Source of the DNA: Flavobacteriales bacterium | GTDB taxonomy: Bacteria; Bacteroidota; Bacteroidia; NS11-12g; UBA9320 | Direction: 5' to 3' | Assembly (NCBI GenBank): GCA_020635355.1 | Contig: JACJZW010000006.1 | Location: 62,001-126,000, forward strand | DNA: 64,000 nucleotides | Part shown: in pieces, positions 7,368 to 16,384 of the stretch | Position numbering within the stretch: the first letter of the stretch is position 1 | Layout: the number at the start of each line of letters is the position of its first letter | The notes under the pieces: generated by a model | Databases searched by the model: none | Told to the model about the DNA's origin: nothing | What the model saw: only the letters and a program-made list of their open reading frames with translations | Made by a program: the position numbers and the translations under genes

Positions 7368-10300
7368 TTGAAGCATATCATCGTTATATGGATGTGGTTG
7401 ATGCCGTTGTTGGCCATCAGCCAAACCGACTACTACATGTCCAATGCAACCATCTATGATTGCAAAGGGAATTTCTTTGATAGCGAGAACGGTCAAACAA
7501 CGGGTTACTACGATCACAACGAGAACCTCATCTTTCGCATTTGTGTGCCCAATGCCAAAACCATCACCATTTCGTTTAGTCAGCTTTGCATCGAATCACC
7601 TGATGATTATCTGATCATCTTTGATGGTCCGGACACCTCGTCCACCAATATCAGCGGAAAACTCAACGGGTCAACCAATCCCGGCTCCTTTCAGAGTTCC
7701 GATTCCTGCCTCACCTTCTATTTCCACTCGGATGGAAGCGTAGCCTGGTGCGGATGGGAGGCCAGCTGGTCTACTCAGGTGAAACCACTACTACCGCCAA
7801 GATTTGTTTCACCACCTACACCGTCATGCGAGGCTACTTCCGTAGGAATTAAATTGGATCAACTATTTGATTGTGATTCCATCACCGCCGCCAATTTTGG
7901 TATTACAGGAACCATCAATCCATCCATTACCGGTGTAACGCCAATTAATTGCACCAACGGTCAAACCGATTCGTTTTTGATCACTTTCTCACCAGCCCTT
8001 GACCGAAGTGGCACGTATCAAATCGACTTTGACGCCATTAAGTATGACGAGTGTGATTCGGCGTGGCAGTTGCATACCGATACCACATTTTCGATCACAG
8101 ACTGTCCCATTTACGTGAACCTCATTGCCGATCCCGATACCGTATGTAACGGCACCTGTACGGAGATAACGGCAGAAGTTACCGGAGGTGACTCGGCCAA
8201 TTATGCCTTTGCCTGGACACCCAATATTTCAGGAACCTTTGGCCCCAATACCTATTGTCCAACGTCATCGGGATGGGTAATTTTAACGGTTTCCGATGGA
8301 AACGCCGTCCCTGGATCCGATTCCATCTGGATTGAAGTGGTGAATCCTCCTGTGGCCATGGCCGATACCACCGTGTGTCAGTCCAATCCACCGTTTTCAT
8401 TGTCGGCCTCCCCAAGCGGTGGAATCTGGCGAGGTGCGGGAATCGTTGACTCGATAAACGGAGTATATGACCCTCAACAACCCACCACCTTGCGAGATAC
8501 CGTGACCTATTGGTTTGCCGGATGTTCAGACGATGTAGTGGTGACCATACGAGCTATAGATGCCGGACCTCCTGAGGGAGCCTGTCCCGGAAGTTCGGCC
8601 TTTTACCTTACGGGCTTTACGCCAGCCGGTGGAAGCTGGAGTGGGACCAATGTTCAATCCGACGGCTTATTCAATCCTTCCGACACCGGAATGTATACGC
8701 TGACCTATTCCTGGAACGGTTGTTCGGACGACAAGATAGTGAGCGTTTACCCCATTGATGTACCACCGGTTGATACGGTATGCCAATCAACCCCAACTGT
8801 ACAGATACCATTTACACCTGCAGGAGGGACCTGGTCGGGTCCGGGATTCCTGGACTATACAGATGGACTCTTTTATCCGCCCCGCGCCGGAGGAGGAAAT
8901 AAGCGGTTGATTTATTCCGTACATGGATGCCGGGATACGATGATGATGACGGTCATCAGCATCAACGCACGAGGGAATCAGATTTTTTGTCCCGATGCCC
9001 CACCATCCAATGTATATCTTGGTTTACCGGTTGGAGGGTATTGGACGGGAGTGGGCATTACCGATTCCATTGCCGGGACTTATGACCCTTCTTTCGTGTA
9101 CGACCTGGGACGTACCTGGTACAACGATACGCTCACCTATAATGTGAATGGATGCATCGCCACTAAGATGGCCTATGTACGGCAAACGGTGGTGGGATAT
9201 GATACTCTTAAATACTGCATTGAAGACGATTCGGTTCTGCTCGATTTTAACTCAACCAGACGATCACCCGGAGGAGGAGTCTGGTCGGGGGCCGGTGTAT
9301 TGGGTAATTACTTCAATCCGTCAAGAGCGGGTTATGGGACACATCAATTGATCTATGATGCGTATGGCTGCTCTGACAGCATCATCATGGTGGTGTTTGA
9401 TTCGGTTGATATTCAGCAGGATACCTTGTTGTGCGTGGCGGATAGCGCCATTTTTCTCCGAAATGATCCCGCAGGTGGTTTATGGTCGGGTCCGGGAACC
9501 CATCCCATCACCGGACGATTTGACCCCGCATTGGCTGGAGTTGGTTTTCATACCATCTATCATCAATCCGTGAATGGCTGTTTGGATTCACTGGAAATTG
9601 AGGTGGAAGCCAAACCTGTTGTGAATATAACCCGATACGATCCTACCTATTGCTTTAAGGACTCGCTTTTCCTGATTCAAGGTTCACCCATGGGAGGGAG
9701 GTGGTTCGGTCCGGCAATCACCGACTCCTTTTTTAATCCGCACGATGCGGGAACCGGCATGCATCAGCTCAAGTATCGTTTTGGTACACCCACCTGCTAC
9801 TCAGAGGACAGTGTTGTGGTTACCATCCGGGATACCCTATTCGGGACGTTGACCATTTCGGATGATTCGCTCTGTGATGGCGAGCAGGCCGTTTTAACCG
9901 CAACTGCCCTTCGGGGAATTGGTGGGAATTATACCTATACGTGGAGCACGGATCCAACCGGTAGCCGAACCATCTTTCAACAACCGGCATCATCACGCTG
10001 GGTGCACATGACCTATTCAGATGGGTGCTCAGACGATTATCGCGACAGCGTATTTATAAACGTCTTCCCAAAGATTGAGGTGAATGCCATTTCAAGTGAT
10101 ATTCAATGTTACGGAACTACGGGATGGGCAGAAGTGACACCACGTTTTGCCGATCCATACGAAGTGACCTGGTTTACAGCACCGCTGAGGTATACCGATC
10201 GGATTGTGGTGCCGGTGGCCAATCGCTATCGATTCCGGGTTCGCAATACGCTAACGAATTGCTCCCTCGACTCCTCGGTGTATGTGTTGTCGTATCCTCG

Positions 10301-10838
10301 ACTTAAAGCGCATTTCATCACCACGCCTTCGCCCGGACATTGTTTAAATCCGTTTGATCCCACCTTGTTTGTGATCAGCTTCACCGAAGGAGCCACTGCG
10401 GGTACCTGGGATTTTGGTGATGGAACCACAGAGGCGTATGATCCGGCTGTTAACCCCAGCCACGTCTATCGGAACGATACAAATTGGTATGCCATTTCCC
10501 TTCGGGTGGAGAATGAAGGCGGTTGTTTGGACTCGTTTTTTAGTTATGTGTGTTTGGACGATTCCGTCTACCTGCAAATACCCAATGCCTTTACCCCGTA
10601 TGGCGACGATGTGAACGACTTCTATCATATTCGGACAGCTGGAGTGGATGAATTCTCCATACAGATATTCAATCGTTGGGGTGAACGGGTTTATGAGAGC
10701 TTCGACAAAGACTTTTCCTGGGATGGAAATTACCTAGACAAACCATTGCCTTCCGGAGTCTATGTTTTCAGGATCGAATACAAGGGGAAAAATACGGTTC
10801 GAAAATCGGCCGAGGGCGTTCTCCATCTGCTTCGCTAA
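7368..10838 (+). CDS. Giant secreted protein with CUB-like domain, seven Ig-like modules, PKD and type B T9SS sorting domain
   Basis: No ATG suits the N-terminus; TTG at 7368, one base after the preceding stop, gives a clean signal peptide (MKHIIVIWMWLMPLLAIS) and 1156 residues; another TTG lies at 7353. Order: CUB-like segment about residues 25-135 with the DDYLIIFDGPDTSS loop; two strand-rich regions; seven tandem modules of about 65-70 residues (roughly 335-825), each opening with a Cys, a central GGxWxGxG and closing with a GC; a PKD domain near 1020-1060 (WDFGDGTTEAYDP); and a C-terminal type B sorting domain (IPNAFTPYGDDVNDF, IFNRWGERVYES, SWDG). It should be exported by T9SS to the surface, perhaps as an adhesin. 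Confidence 0.85.
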   Translation: MKHIIVIWMWLMPLLAISQTDYYMSNATIYDCKGNFFDSENGQTTGYYDHNENLIFRICVPNAKTITISFSQLCIESPDDYLIIFDGPDTSSTNISGKLNGSTNPGSFQSSDSCLTFYFHSDGSVAWCGWEASWSTQVKPLLPPRFVSPPTPSCEATSVGIKLDQLFDCDSITAANFGITGTINPSITGVTPINCTNGQTDSFLITFSPALDRSGTYQIDFDAIKYDECDSAWQLHTDTTFSITDCPIYVNLIADPDTVCNGTCTEITAEVTGGDSANYAFAWTPNISGTFGPNTYCPTSSGWVILTVSDGNAVPGSDSIWIEVVNPPVAMADTTVCQSNPPFSLSASPSGGIWRGAGIVDSINGVYDPQQPTTLRDTVTYWFAGCSDDVVVTIRAIDAGPPEGACPGSSAFYLTGFTPAGGSWSGTNVQSDGLFNPSDTGMYTLTYSWNGCSDDKIVSVYPIDVPPVDTVCQSTPTVQIPFTPAGGTWSGPGFLDYTDGLFYPPRAGGGNKRLIYSVHGCRDTMMMTVISINARGNQIFCPDAPPSNVYLGLPVGGYWTGVGITDSIAGTYDPSFVYDLGRTWYNDTLTYNVNGCIATKMAYVRQTVVGYDTLKYCIEDDSVLLDFNSTRRSPGGGVWSGAGVLGNYFNPSRAGYGTHQLIYDAYGCSDSIIMVVFDSVDIQQDTLLCVADSAIFLRNDPAGGLWSGPGTHPITGRFDPALAGVGFHTIYHQSVNGCLDSLEIEVEAKPVVNITRYDPTYCFKDSLFLIQGSPMGGRWFGPAITDSFFNPHDAGTGMHQLKYRFGTPTCYSEDSVVVTIRDTLFGTLTISDDSLCDGEQAVLTATALRGIGGNYTYTWSTDPTGSRTIFQQPASSRWVHMTYSDGCSDDYRDSVFINVFPKIEVNAISSDIQCYGTTGWAEVTPRFADPYEVTWFTAPLRYTDRIVVPVANRYRFRVRNTLTNCSLDSSVYVLSYPRLKAHFITTPSPGHCLNPFDPTLFVISFTEGATAGTWDFGDGTTEAYDPAVNPSHVYRNDTNWYAISLRVENEGGCLDSFFSYVCLDDSVYLQIPNAFTPYGDDVNDFYHIRTAGVDEFSIQIFNRWGERVYESFDKDFSWDGNYLDKPLPSGVYVFRIEYKGKNTVRKSAEGVLHLLR

Positions 10839-10856
10839 CCCTAAAATTTCCCGGTC

Positions 10857-10888
10857 AAAAAGCCGAGCTTTGAACCCCGCTTTTTTTT
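10857..10888 (+). terminator. Weak possible terminator
   Basis: AAAAAGC at 10857-10863 can pair with GCTTTTT at 10879-10885, leaving a 15-base loop, followed by more T. The stem is A/T-rich and short, so this is tentative, but it sits between the T9SS cargo gene and the ribosomal protein promoter, where a terminator is expected. Confidence 0.35.
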
Positions 10889-10898
10889 AGTGAATTCG

Positions 10899-10929
10899 TT
10901 GAATAATTTAAAACTTAAAGCTACTTTTG
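10899..10929 (+). promoter_or_regulatory. Bacteroidota promoter for rplM-rpsI-rpsB-tsf
   Basis: TTG at 10899-10901, 20 bases, then a perfect TACTTTTG at 10922-10929, within an A/T-rich stretch. Predicted start near 10936, about 28 bases before the GTG of rplM. Confidence 0.7.
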
Positions 10930-10963
10930 CAGCCCTTTTTAAGGAAAACAAAGGTTTATAAAC

Positions 10964-11407
10964 GTGGATACACTTTCGTATAAAACCAGATCGCTCAACA
11001 AAACAACCATCGATAAGAAGTGGTATGTTGTTGATGCTGAGGGCAAAACGTTAGGTCGATTTGCTTCTGAGGTTGCTAAAATCATCCGGGGAAAGAACAA
11101 GCCGGATTTTACTCCCCATGTGGATGGTGGAGACAATGTTATTGTGATCAATGCTGAGAAAATCAGTTTGACCGGTAACAAGTATGACACAAAAACATAC
11201 ATCCGACACACAACGTACCCAGGTGGACAGCGAGAGACCACCGTTGCCGAGATGATGAAGAAGAAGCCGGAAGCCGTTATTGAAAAAGCGGTTCGGGGCA
11301 TGCTTCCAAAAAATCGTTTGGGCCGTAAGATCTTCCACAACCTGTTTGTCTATACCGGTGGTGAACACCCACATGACGCTCAGAAACCTGAAAAACTTGA
11401 CCTGTAA
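10964..11407 (+). CDS. rplM: 50S ribosomal protein L13
   Basis: The protein is 147 residues, normal for L13. It binds 23S rRNA early in large-subunit assembly. The start is GTG, giving MDTLSYKTRSLNK, the usual Bacteroidota N-terminus. Family landmarks include WYVVDAEGKTLGRFASEVA near residues 20-40 and GGQRETTVAEMMKKKPE, AVRGMLPKNRLGR in the second half. It opens the ribosomal operon and rpsI follows after 5 bases, the conserved rplM-rpsI pairing. Confidence 0.97.
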   Translation: MDTLSYKTRSLNKTTIDKKWYVVDAEGKTLGRFASEVAKIIRGKNKPDFTPHVDGGDNVIVINAEKISLTGNKYDTKTYIRHTTYPGGQRETTVAEMMKKKPEAVIEKAVRGMLPKNRLGRKIFHNLFVYTGGEHPHDAQKPEKLDL

Positions 11408-11412
11408 TTTTT

Positions 11413-11799
11413 ATGGAAACCATTAATACATCCGGAAGAAGAAAAACAGCTGTTGCCCGAGTTTACCTGACGCCAGGTAAGGGTGAGATCGTTGTGAACA
11501 AACGCGATTACAAGGAGTACTTTCCATCTCCTTCTCAGCAATATAAGGTGAACCAGCCATTTGAGTTGTGTAACCTCGCAGGACAATACGATGTGAAAGC
11601 TACCTTGTCTGGTGGTGGAATGACCGGTCAGGTGGAAGCACTTCGTCTCGCCATTTCCAAAGCCATCGTTGAAAACGATCCTGAGCAAAAACCAGCACTT
11701 CGAGCAGAAGGGTTGATGACTCGAGACAACCGCATGGTTGAACGTAAAAAACCAGGTCAGAAAAAGGCCCGTAAGAAATTCCAATTCTCTAAACGATAA
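11413..11799 (+). CDS. rpsI: 30S ribosomal protein S9
   Basis: The 128-residue protein opens with INTSGRRKTAVARVYLTPGKG, the S9 signature, contains GGGMTGQVEALRLAISKAI, and ends with the basic tail PGQKKARKKFQFSKR whose terminal Arg reaches the P-site tRNA in ribosome structures. It lies 5 bases after rplM and 9 before rpsB, so the three are one transcript. Confidence 0.97.
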   Translation: METINTSGRRKTAVARVYLTPGKGEIVVNKRDYKEYFPSPSQQYKVNQPFELCNLAGQYDVKATLSGGGMTGQVEALRLAISKAIVENDPEQKPALRAEGLMTRDNRMVERKKPGQKKARKKFQFSKR

Positions 11800-11808
11800 G
11801 CAACGAAT

Positions 11809-12558
11809 ATGTCTGAACTCACCAATAAAGAGCTGCTGGACGCAGGTGTACACTTTGGTCACCTTACTCGTAAGTGGGATCCCAAAATGGCTCCGTTCAT
11901 CTTCATGGAGCAAAGTGGAATTCACATCATTGACCTGAATAAAACACTTGCCAAGCTGAATGAAGCTAAGGCAGCGGTGAAAAACATCGCACGTTCCGGT
12001 CGGAAAGTGATGTTTGTTGCAACTAAGAAACAAGCCAAGGCCATCGTACAAAACGAAGCCGGTCGTGTTAATATGCCATTTGTTACAGAGCGATGGTTGG
12101 GAGGTATGCTCACCAACTTTGCGACTGTTCGTAAATCGATCAAGAAAATGCAGATGATCGACAAGATGGCAACAGACGGTACCTACAATCACCTGAACAA
12201 AAAGGAGCGATTGATGAAGGACCGTGAGAAGGCAAAACTTCAGCGATTGCTGGGTGGTATCGAAGACTTGAACCGTCTGCCAGCTGCTCTGTTCATCGTT
12301 GACGTAAAGCGTGAGCACATCGCCGTAGCTGAGGCTCAAAAACTCAACATCCCGATCTTCGGTATCGTTGACACCAACTCGAATCCTACCTTGGTAGACT
12401 TCCCAATCCCAGGAAACGACGATGCATCAGCATCCATCGAAATCCTGACTAAAGCATTTGCCGATGCCATTGCCGAAGGTTTGTCGGAGCGCAAAGAAGC
12501 AAAAGCTAAGGAAGCTGCTAAAAAGGAATCTGAACCAGAAGTGGCCAGCAACAACTGA
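11809..12558 (+). CDS. rpsB: 30S ribosomal protein S2
   Basis: The 249-residue protein starts MSELTNKELLDAGVHFGHLT, the canonical S2 N-terminus, and includes NEAGRVNMPFVTERWLGGML and FIVDVKREHIAVAEAQKLNI. The last 25 residues are a charged Lys/Glu/Ala tail. It joins the small subunit at the head-platform junction. tsf follows after 48 bases, the near-universal rpsB-tsf arrangement. Confidence 0.97.
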   Translation: MSELTNKELLDAGVHFGHLTRKWDPKMAPFIFMEQSGIHIIDLNKTLAKLNEAKAAVKNIARSGRKVMFVATKKQAKAIVQNEAGRVNMPFVTERWLGGMLTNFATVRKSIKKMQMIDKMATDGTYNHLNKKERLMKDREKAKLQRLLGGIEDLNRLPAALFIVDVKREHIAVAEAQKLNIPIFGIVDTNSNPTLVDFPIPGNDDASASIEILTKAFADAIAEGLSERKEAKAKEAAKKESEPEVASNN

Positions 12559-12606
12559 TCACTTCCTCAGTCCGATAAAGTTTAACTGTAAACCACACAT
12601 TTTCTC

Positions 12607-13437
12607 ATGGCAATTACTGCTGCAGCCGTAAATGAATTACGCAAAATGACCGGCGCGGGTATGATGGATTGCAAGAAGGCCCTCCAGGAAACCAATGGGG
12701 ACTTCGAAGCAGCTATCGACTTCCTGCGTAAGAAAGGTCAAAAGATTTCTGCCAAACGTGCAGACCGTGACGCTACTGAAGGCGCCGTTATCGCTAAGTC
12801 CAATGCCGATAGCACCTATGGTGTTATTGTGCGTTTGAGCTGCGAAACCGACTTTGTGGCGAAGAATGAAGACTTCGTGAATCTGGCCGATCAGATTGCC
12901 GACATCGCTCTGGCTAATCAGCCTGCTAATCTGGACGCCTTAAAAGCGTTGATGATTGATGGTTTGACCATTTCCGATCGATTGACCGAAGAAGTGGGAA
13001 AAATCGGTGAGAAAATTGATATCACCAGCTTTGAAACCGTAACCGGAGAGGCCGTTGTAAATTACATCCACGCCGGTAACCGAATCGGTGTATTGGTGGC
13101 GTTGAACCAAGCAGCAAACGACCAGGTTGTGGCTGCGGGTAAAGACGTTGCGATGCAAATTGCTGCCATGAATCCAGTTTCTGTTGACGAAAACGACGTT
13201 CCGGAAGACGTGAAAGCACGTGAATTGGAAGTTGGACGTGAGCAGGCTCGCGAAGAAGGAAAACCTGAAGAAATGCTTGATAAGATTGCTCAGGGTAAAC
13301 TGCAGAAGTTTTACAAGGAGAATACCTTGACTAAGCAGTCCTTCGTTAAAGATACGAACAAAACCGTTGCCCAGATGCTGAACGACGTTCAGTCCGGATT
13401 GGCTGTAAAAGCCTTCAGCCGGGTAGCTTTGGGATAA
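12607..13437 (+). CDS. tsf: Elongation factor Ts
   Basis: The 276-residue protein catalyses GDP release from EF-Tu. The N-terminal UBA-like domain reads AAAVNELRKMTGAGMMDCKK, with the conserved core that contacts EF-Tu. The dimerisation region contains RLSCETDFVAKNEDF and AMQIAAMNP. It is last in the rplM-rpsI-rpsB-tsf operon and is followed by a strong intrinsic terminator. Confidence 0.97.
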   Translation: MAITAAAVNELRKMTGAGMMDCKKALQETNGDFEAAIDFLRKKGQKISAKRADRDATEGAVIAKSNADSTYGVIVRLSCETDFVAKNEDFVNLADQIADIALANQPANLDALKALMIDGLTISDRLTEEVGKIGEKIDITSFETVTGEAVVNYIHAGNRIGVLVALNQAANDQVVAAGKDVAMQIAAMNPVSVDENDVPEDVKARELEVGREQAREEGKPEEMLDKIAQGKLQKFYKENTLTKQSFVKDTNKTVAQMLNDVQSGLAVKAFSRVALG

Positions 13438-13457
13438 ATACAAAACTTCAAACAACG

Positions 13458-13489
13458 AAAAGGAGGAACATTGTTCCTCCTTTTTTTTT
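13458..13489 (+). terminator. Intrinsic terminator after tsf
   Basis: A perfect 12-base stem: AAAAGGAGGAAC at 13458-13469 pairs with GTTCCTCCTTTT at 13473-13484 around an ATT loop, and the T-run extends to 13489. Confidence 0.9.
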
Positions 13490-13516
13490 GCAATTCGAAA
13501 TCATGGGCCATTTTTG
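13488..13516 (+). promoter_or_regulatory. Likely promoter for pyrH
   Basis: TTG at 13488-13490, 18 bases, then CATTTTTG at 13509-13516, seven of eight matches to TAnnTTTG. It lies directly after the tsf terminator and about 20 bases before the pyrH ATG, so pyrH has its own transcript. Confidence 0.5.
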
Positions 13517-13535
13517 CCGTCAGATTCCATTCTGA

Positions 13536-14243
13536 ATGCGCTACAAACGAATCCTGCTAAAACTGAGCGGAGAAGCCCTGCTCGGTACAAAGTCCTACGG
13601 TATAGATCCCGACGTTCTTGAACAATATGCCGAAGAAATAAAAATGGTCGTAGACCATGGTGTTGAAGTGGCCGTTGTGATTGGTGGAGGAAACATCTTT
13701 CGCGGTGTGCAAGGCGTTGAAGGAGGTATGGATGACCGCGCTCAAGCCGACTATATGGGTATGTTAGCCACCGTAATCAATGCCATGGCACTTCAGGGCG
13801 CTCTGGAAAAACACGGCTTATACACCCGATTGCTGAGTGCCATCAAGATGGAACAAATTGCCGAGCCATTTATACGACGAAGAGCTGTTCGACACCTCGA
13901 AAAAGGTCGGGTCGTAATCTTTGGTGCCGGTACCGGTAACCCATATTTTACCACCGACACCGCCGCATCATTGCGGGCTGTTGAGATTGAGGCTGATGTA
14001 CTCCTAAAAGGTACCCGCGTGGACGGGGTCTATACCGCCGATCCGGAAAAGGACTCCAGCGCAACCCGTTACGACAACATTACCTTCACTGAAGTTATTC
14101 AACGAAACCTCAAGGTGATGGATATGACGGCCTTTACCCTATGTCAGGAGAACAAGCTGCCCATCATTGTCTTTGACATGAACAAGCGAGGTAACTTGCT
14201 GGAACTGGTTCAAGGAAATCAGGTGGGTACGTTGGTAAGCTAG
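13536..14243 (+). CDS. pyrH: UMP kinase
   Basis: The 235-residue protein phosphorylates UMP to UDP with ATP and belongs to the amino-acid-kinase fold, normally a GTP-regulated hexamer. It opens YKRILLKLSGEALLG, followed by VVIGGGNIFRG near residue 47-57, the D-Y-M-G-M-LATVINA segment, and TGNPYFTTDTAASLRA near 130-145. Length is typical. It follows tsf as in many bacteria, though frr, often next, is absent here. Confidence 0.97.
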   Translation: MRYKRILLKLSGEALLGTKSYGIDPDVLEQYAEEIKMVVDHGVEVAVVIGGGNIFRGVQGVEGGMDDRAQADYMGMLATVINAMALQGALEKHGLYTRLLSAIKMEQIAEPFIRRRAVRHLEKGRVVIFGAGTGNPYFTTDTAASLRAVEIEADVLLKGTRVDGVYTADPEKDSSATRYDNITFTEVIQRNLKVMDMTAFTLCQENKLPIIVFDMNKRGNLLELVQGNQVGTLVS

Positions 14244-14362
14244 TGCTTGTCTGTTTACCCGGTAATTCCTTGTTGGGAAGGTACATAAGGATGAAGTTAT
14301 CTCATTCACAGCATCAACATCATTCTTGTTAAGTGCCATTGATGCCGAATTAGGGGGCAATT

Positions 14363-14393
14363 TTGAGACATCACGGTGCTTTTACTAACTTGC
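14363..14393 (+). promoter_or_regulatory. Possible promoter for FISUMP lipoprotein gene
   Basis: TTG at 14363-14365 (within TTTTG), 20 bases, then TAACTTGC at 14386-14393. The -7 element keeps TA and TTG but is shifted from the ideal TAnnTTTG, so support is moderate. Bases 14244-14362 hold nothing else I can name. Confidence 0.4.
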
Positions 14394-14412
14394 ACCTACC
14401 CAGATTACCGAT

Positions 14413-16377
14413 ATGAGAAAATTTATCCTGGTTTCGCTTGCAGTCTCGTTTACCGTTCTCTTTTCCACCTGTAAAAAGGAACCCTCAGGGCCTGATGTTC
14501 AAATTGAGCCAACCATCACCTTTGAAGATGTAGCCAGTGTGCTTACCACTCAGGAGCGTGCTAGTTTAAGGGTTGAACAGGAATTTCAGACAGAATCTGA
14601 CGAGGTGGCTGTGCTCTTTAATGTAGCAAAGTGGTTGCTGGATCAGCCGGATGTTCAACAGGTATTTATGGAGGATTATGCGCTGGAGGTACATTATACA
14701 TCTGGCATTGTGAGTGATCTGGTACTGGAGTATACCGATCCAACTGGAAGAGCCTATTTCAGAGGGGGAGGGGCTGGTCAAGGGAGCAAACTTGAACCAT
14801 TTACGTCGGGTGAGATTTCCTTGAAAGCTGCGCAGGATAAGATTATAGAAAATAAGAAGGTCTTAATTTTCATTCCATTCGACCTTCAGTTTCATTACAA
14901 TAAATCAGAAGTTGAGAAAAAGATCAAAGCCTTTCCGCTCGATCTGGATGTGACGGTTGTCACCGGAACAGATGCCGATCTCGATGTGGTGCGTACCTTT
15001 AATCAATATGGATTGATTGTCTTAAATACTCATGGTCAACCCGATGGATTTGAAGTTCGAACCGATGCCCCGCTGTTCAGCAGTGCCCGTATAATCGACA
15101 CCACCGTAGTAGTTCCCGCTTCCCTGGTGGAACAACAGGCGCTTGCCGCGGGTATATCCTTGGTTGATATTGAAAACGGTGCAATTAAGCTAAACGCTAA
15201 GGTGACGATGGAATCGGATACGAACAAAGTCCCGCTTGGCTTTAACTACTTCTATTCCATTCAGGTGACGGATAAATTCATTCGAAAGCTACCCCGTCTT
15301 AATGATGCCGTGGTTTTTGGAAACTACTGCTTCAGCGGCTATACAGCCGATGGCCCGTCTACCCGAAATATCCCGGAAGCCTTTAAAAGCGTTGGGGCGA
15401 TAACCTACTACGGATATGCGTTGGATAATAAGTATTCAACGCCGGTGGACGACAAAACATCCCAGGATATCGAGGATGCGGTTTACAAGAGATTATTGAT
15501 GGACATTGATTCAACAGGTAAAGCTCATCTTAAGGAAGATGGGTCGGAATGGGAAGATCCCAATTCGCACCTAAACAATAAATCCCAGGGAGGTGAACGT
15601 ATCGAGATTACCAGAGCGGTGATGCTCACCGAAGTAAAAGAAAAGCGTCAAACGGCTGAAAATGTTAAGCTTAAGCACTTTATTGATCCCGACTATCGAT
15701 ATGACTCTCCGTGCCTGTTGATGACGGATGATCGGGATGATGAGACCTATAAATTGGTTTGTATTGGCGGTCAAACCTGGTTTGCTGAAAACCTTCGATA
15801 TAATGCATCTGGTAGCAGAACACCTCAATCCGGGTCCGTTAGCACCTCGGGCAGACTGTATAACTATAACACCGTTTCCGATGGAGGGGCAATGGGATCC
15901 ACCGGGAAACCGGTAAGGGGTATTTGTCCTGAAAAATGGCATATTCCAACGGCTGAAGATTGGCGAACGCTCTTGGTATTTGCTGGGGCTAAAATTGATA
16001 CGGAATATGATTCAGAATGGATTATTGTTGGGCCTGAAAATCTGAAAGGTTCAGCACGATTGGTCTCAAAAAACCAATTGGATGCAGGGAGTTCGTATAA
16101 AAATGACACCACGGTAAATAATACTGGTTTTAGCGCCAAATCAATTGGATTCGGTCAAGAAGTTAACGGGACGTTTACCTATAAAAACGATTACATCGCC
16201 TACTATTGGAGTTCGACCTCATTAGGTAAATTTTATGATCAGAGTAGCATGTCGTGGAAGTATCGCAATGATTGGCGACATGCGGTACGATTTGACGGAA
16301 TCCCCTCCTTCGGACGTCAGAATTTTGATCCTCAAAGCATAACTTATTACTACCCATGTAGATGTGTAAAGGACTGA
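14413..16377 (+). CDS. FISUMP-domain lipoprotein with HG...C clan-CD-like middle domain
   Basis: The 654-residue protein has a lipoprotein signal with Cys20 (LFSTC, then KK). The C-terminal 200 residues are a FISUMP domain (Fibrobacter succinogenes major paralogous domain, common in Bacteroidota surface proteins): YKLVCIGGQTWFAENLRY, RLYNYNTVSDGG, ICPEKWHIPTAEDWRTL, YYWSST. The middle region has a hydrophobic strand ending in LIVLNTHGQPDGF (His207) and later DAVVFGNYCFSGYTADG (Cys306), the strand-HG and strand-C order of clan CD cysteine peptidases and CHAT domains. The roughly 99-residue His-Cys spacing is long, so peptidase activity is a guess. Probably surface exposed; substrate unknown. 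Confidence 0.8.
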   Translation: MRKFILVSLAVSFTVLFSTCKKEPSGPDVQIEPTITFEDVASVLTTQERASLRVEQEFQTESDEVAVLFNVAKWLLDQPDVQQVFMEDYALEVHYTSGIVSDLVLEYTDPTGRAYFRGGGAGQGSKLEPFTSGEISLKAAQDKIIENKKVLIFIPFDLQFHYNKSEVEKKIKAFPLDLDVTVVTGTDADLDVVRTFNQYGLIVLNTHGQPDGFEVRTDAPLFSSARIIDTTVVVPASLVEQQALAAGISLVDIENGAIKLNAKVTMESDTNKVPLGFNYFYSIQVTDKFIRKLPRLNDAVVFGNYCFSGYTADGPSTRNIPEAFKSVGAITYYGYALDNKYSTPVDDKTSQDIEDAVYKRLLMDIDSTGKAHLKEDGSEWEDPNSHLNNKSQGGERIEITRAVMLTEVKEKRQTAENVKLKHFIDPDYRYDSPCLLMTDDRDDETYKLVCIGGQTWFAENLRYNASGSRTPQSGSVSTSGRLYNYNTVSDGGAMGSTGKPVRGICPEKWHIPTAEDWRTLLVFAGAKIDTEYDSEWIIVGPENLKGSARLVSKNQLDAGSSYKNDTTVNNTGFSAKSIGFGQEVNGTFTYKNDYIAYYWSSTSLGKFYDQSSMSWKYRNDWRHAVRFDGIPSFGRQNFDPQSITYYYPCRCVKD

Positions 16378-16384
16378 TAAGGAA

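Noticed and set aside
8373..9840. CRISPR-like or satellite DNA repeat
   Set aside because: The repeats are at protein level (about 200 bases per unit, diverged); no short identical repeats with spacers.
14244..14412. tRNA or small RNA between pyrH and the FISUMP gene
   Set aside because: No cloverleaf or T-loop GGTTC pattern found by eye; I see no tRNA anywhere in the window.
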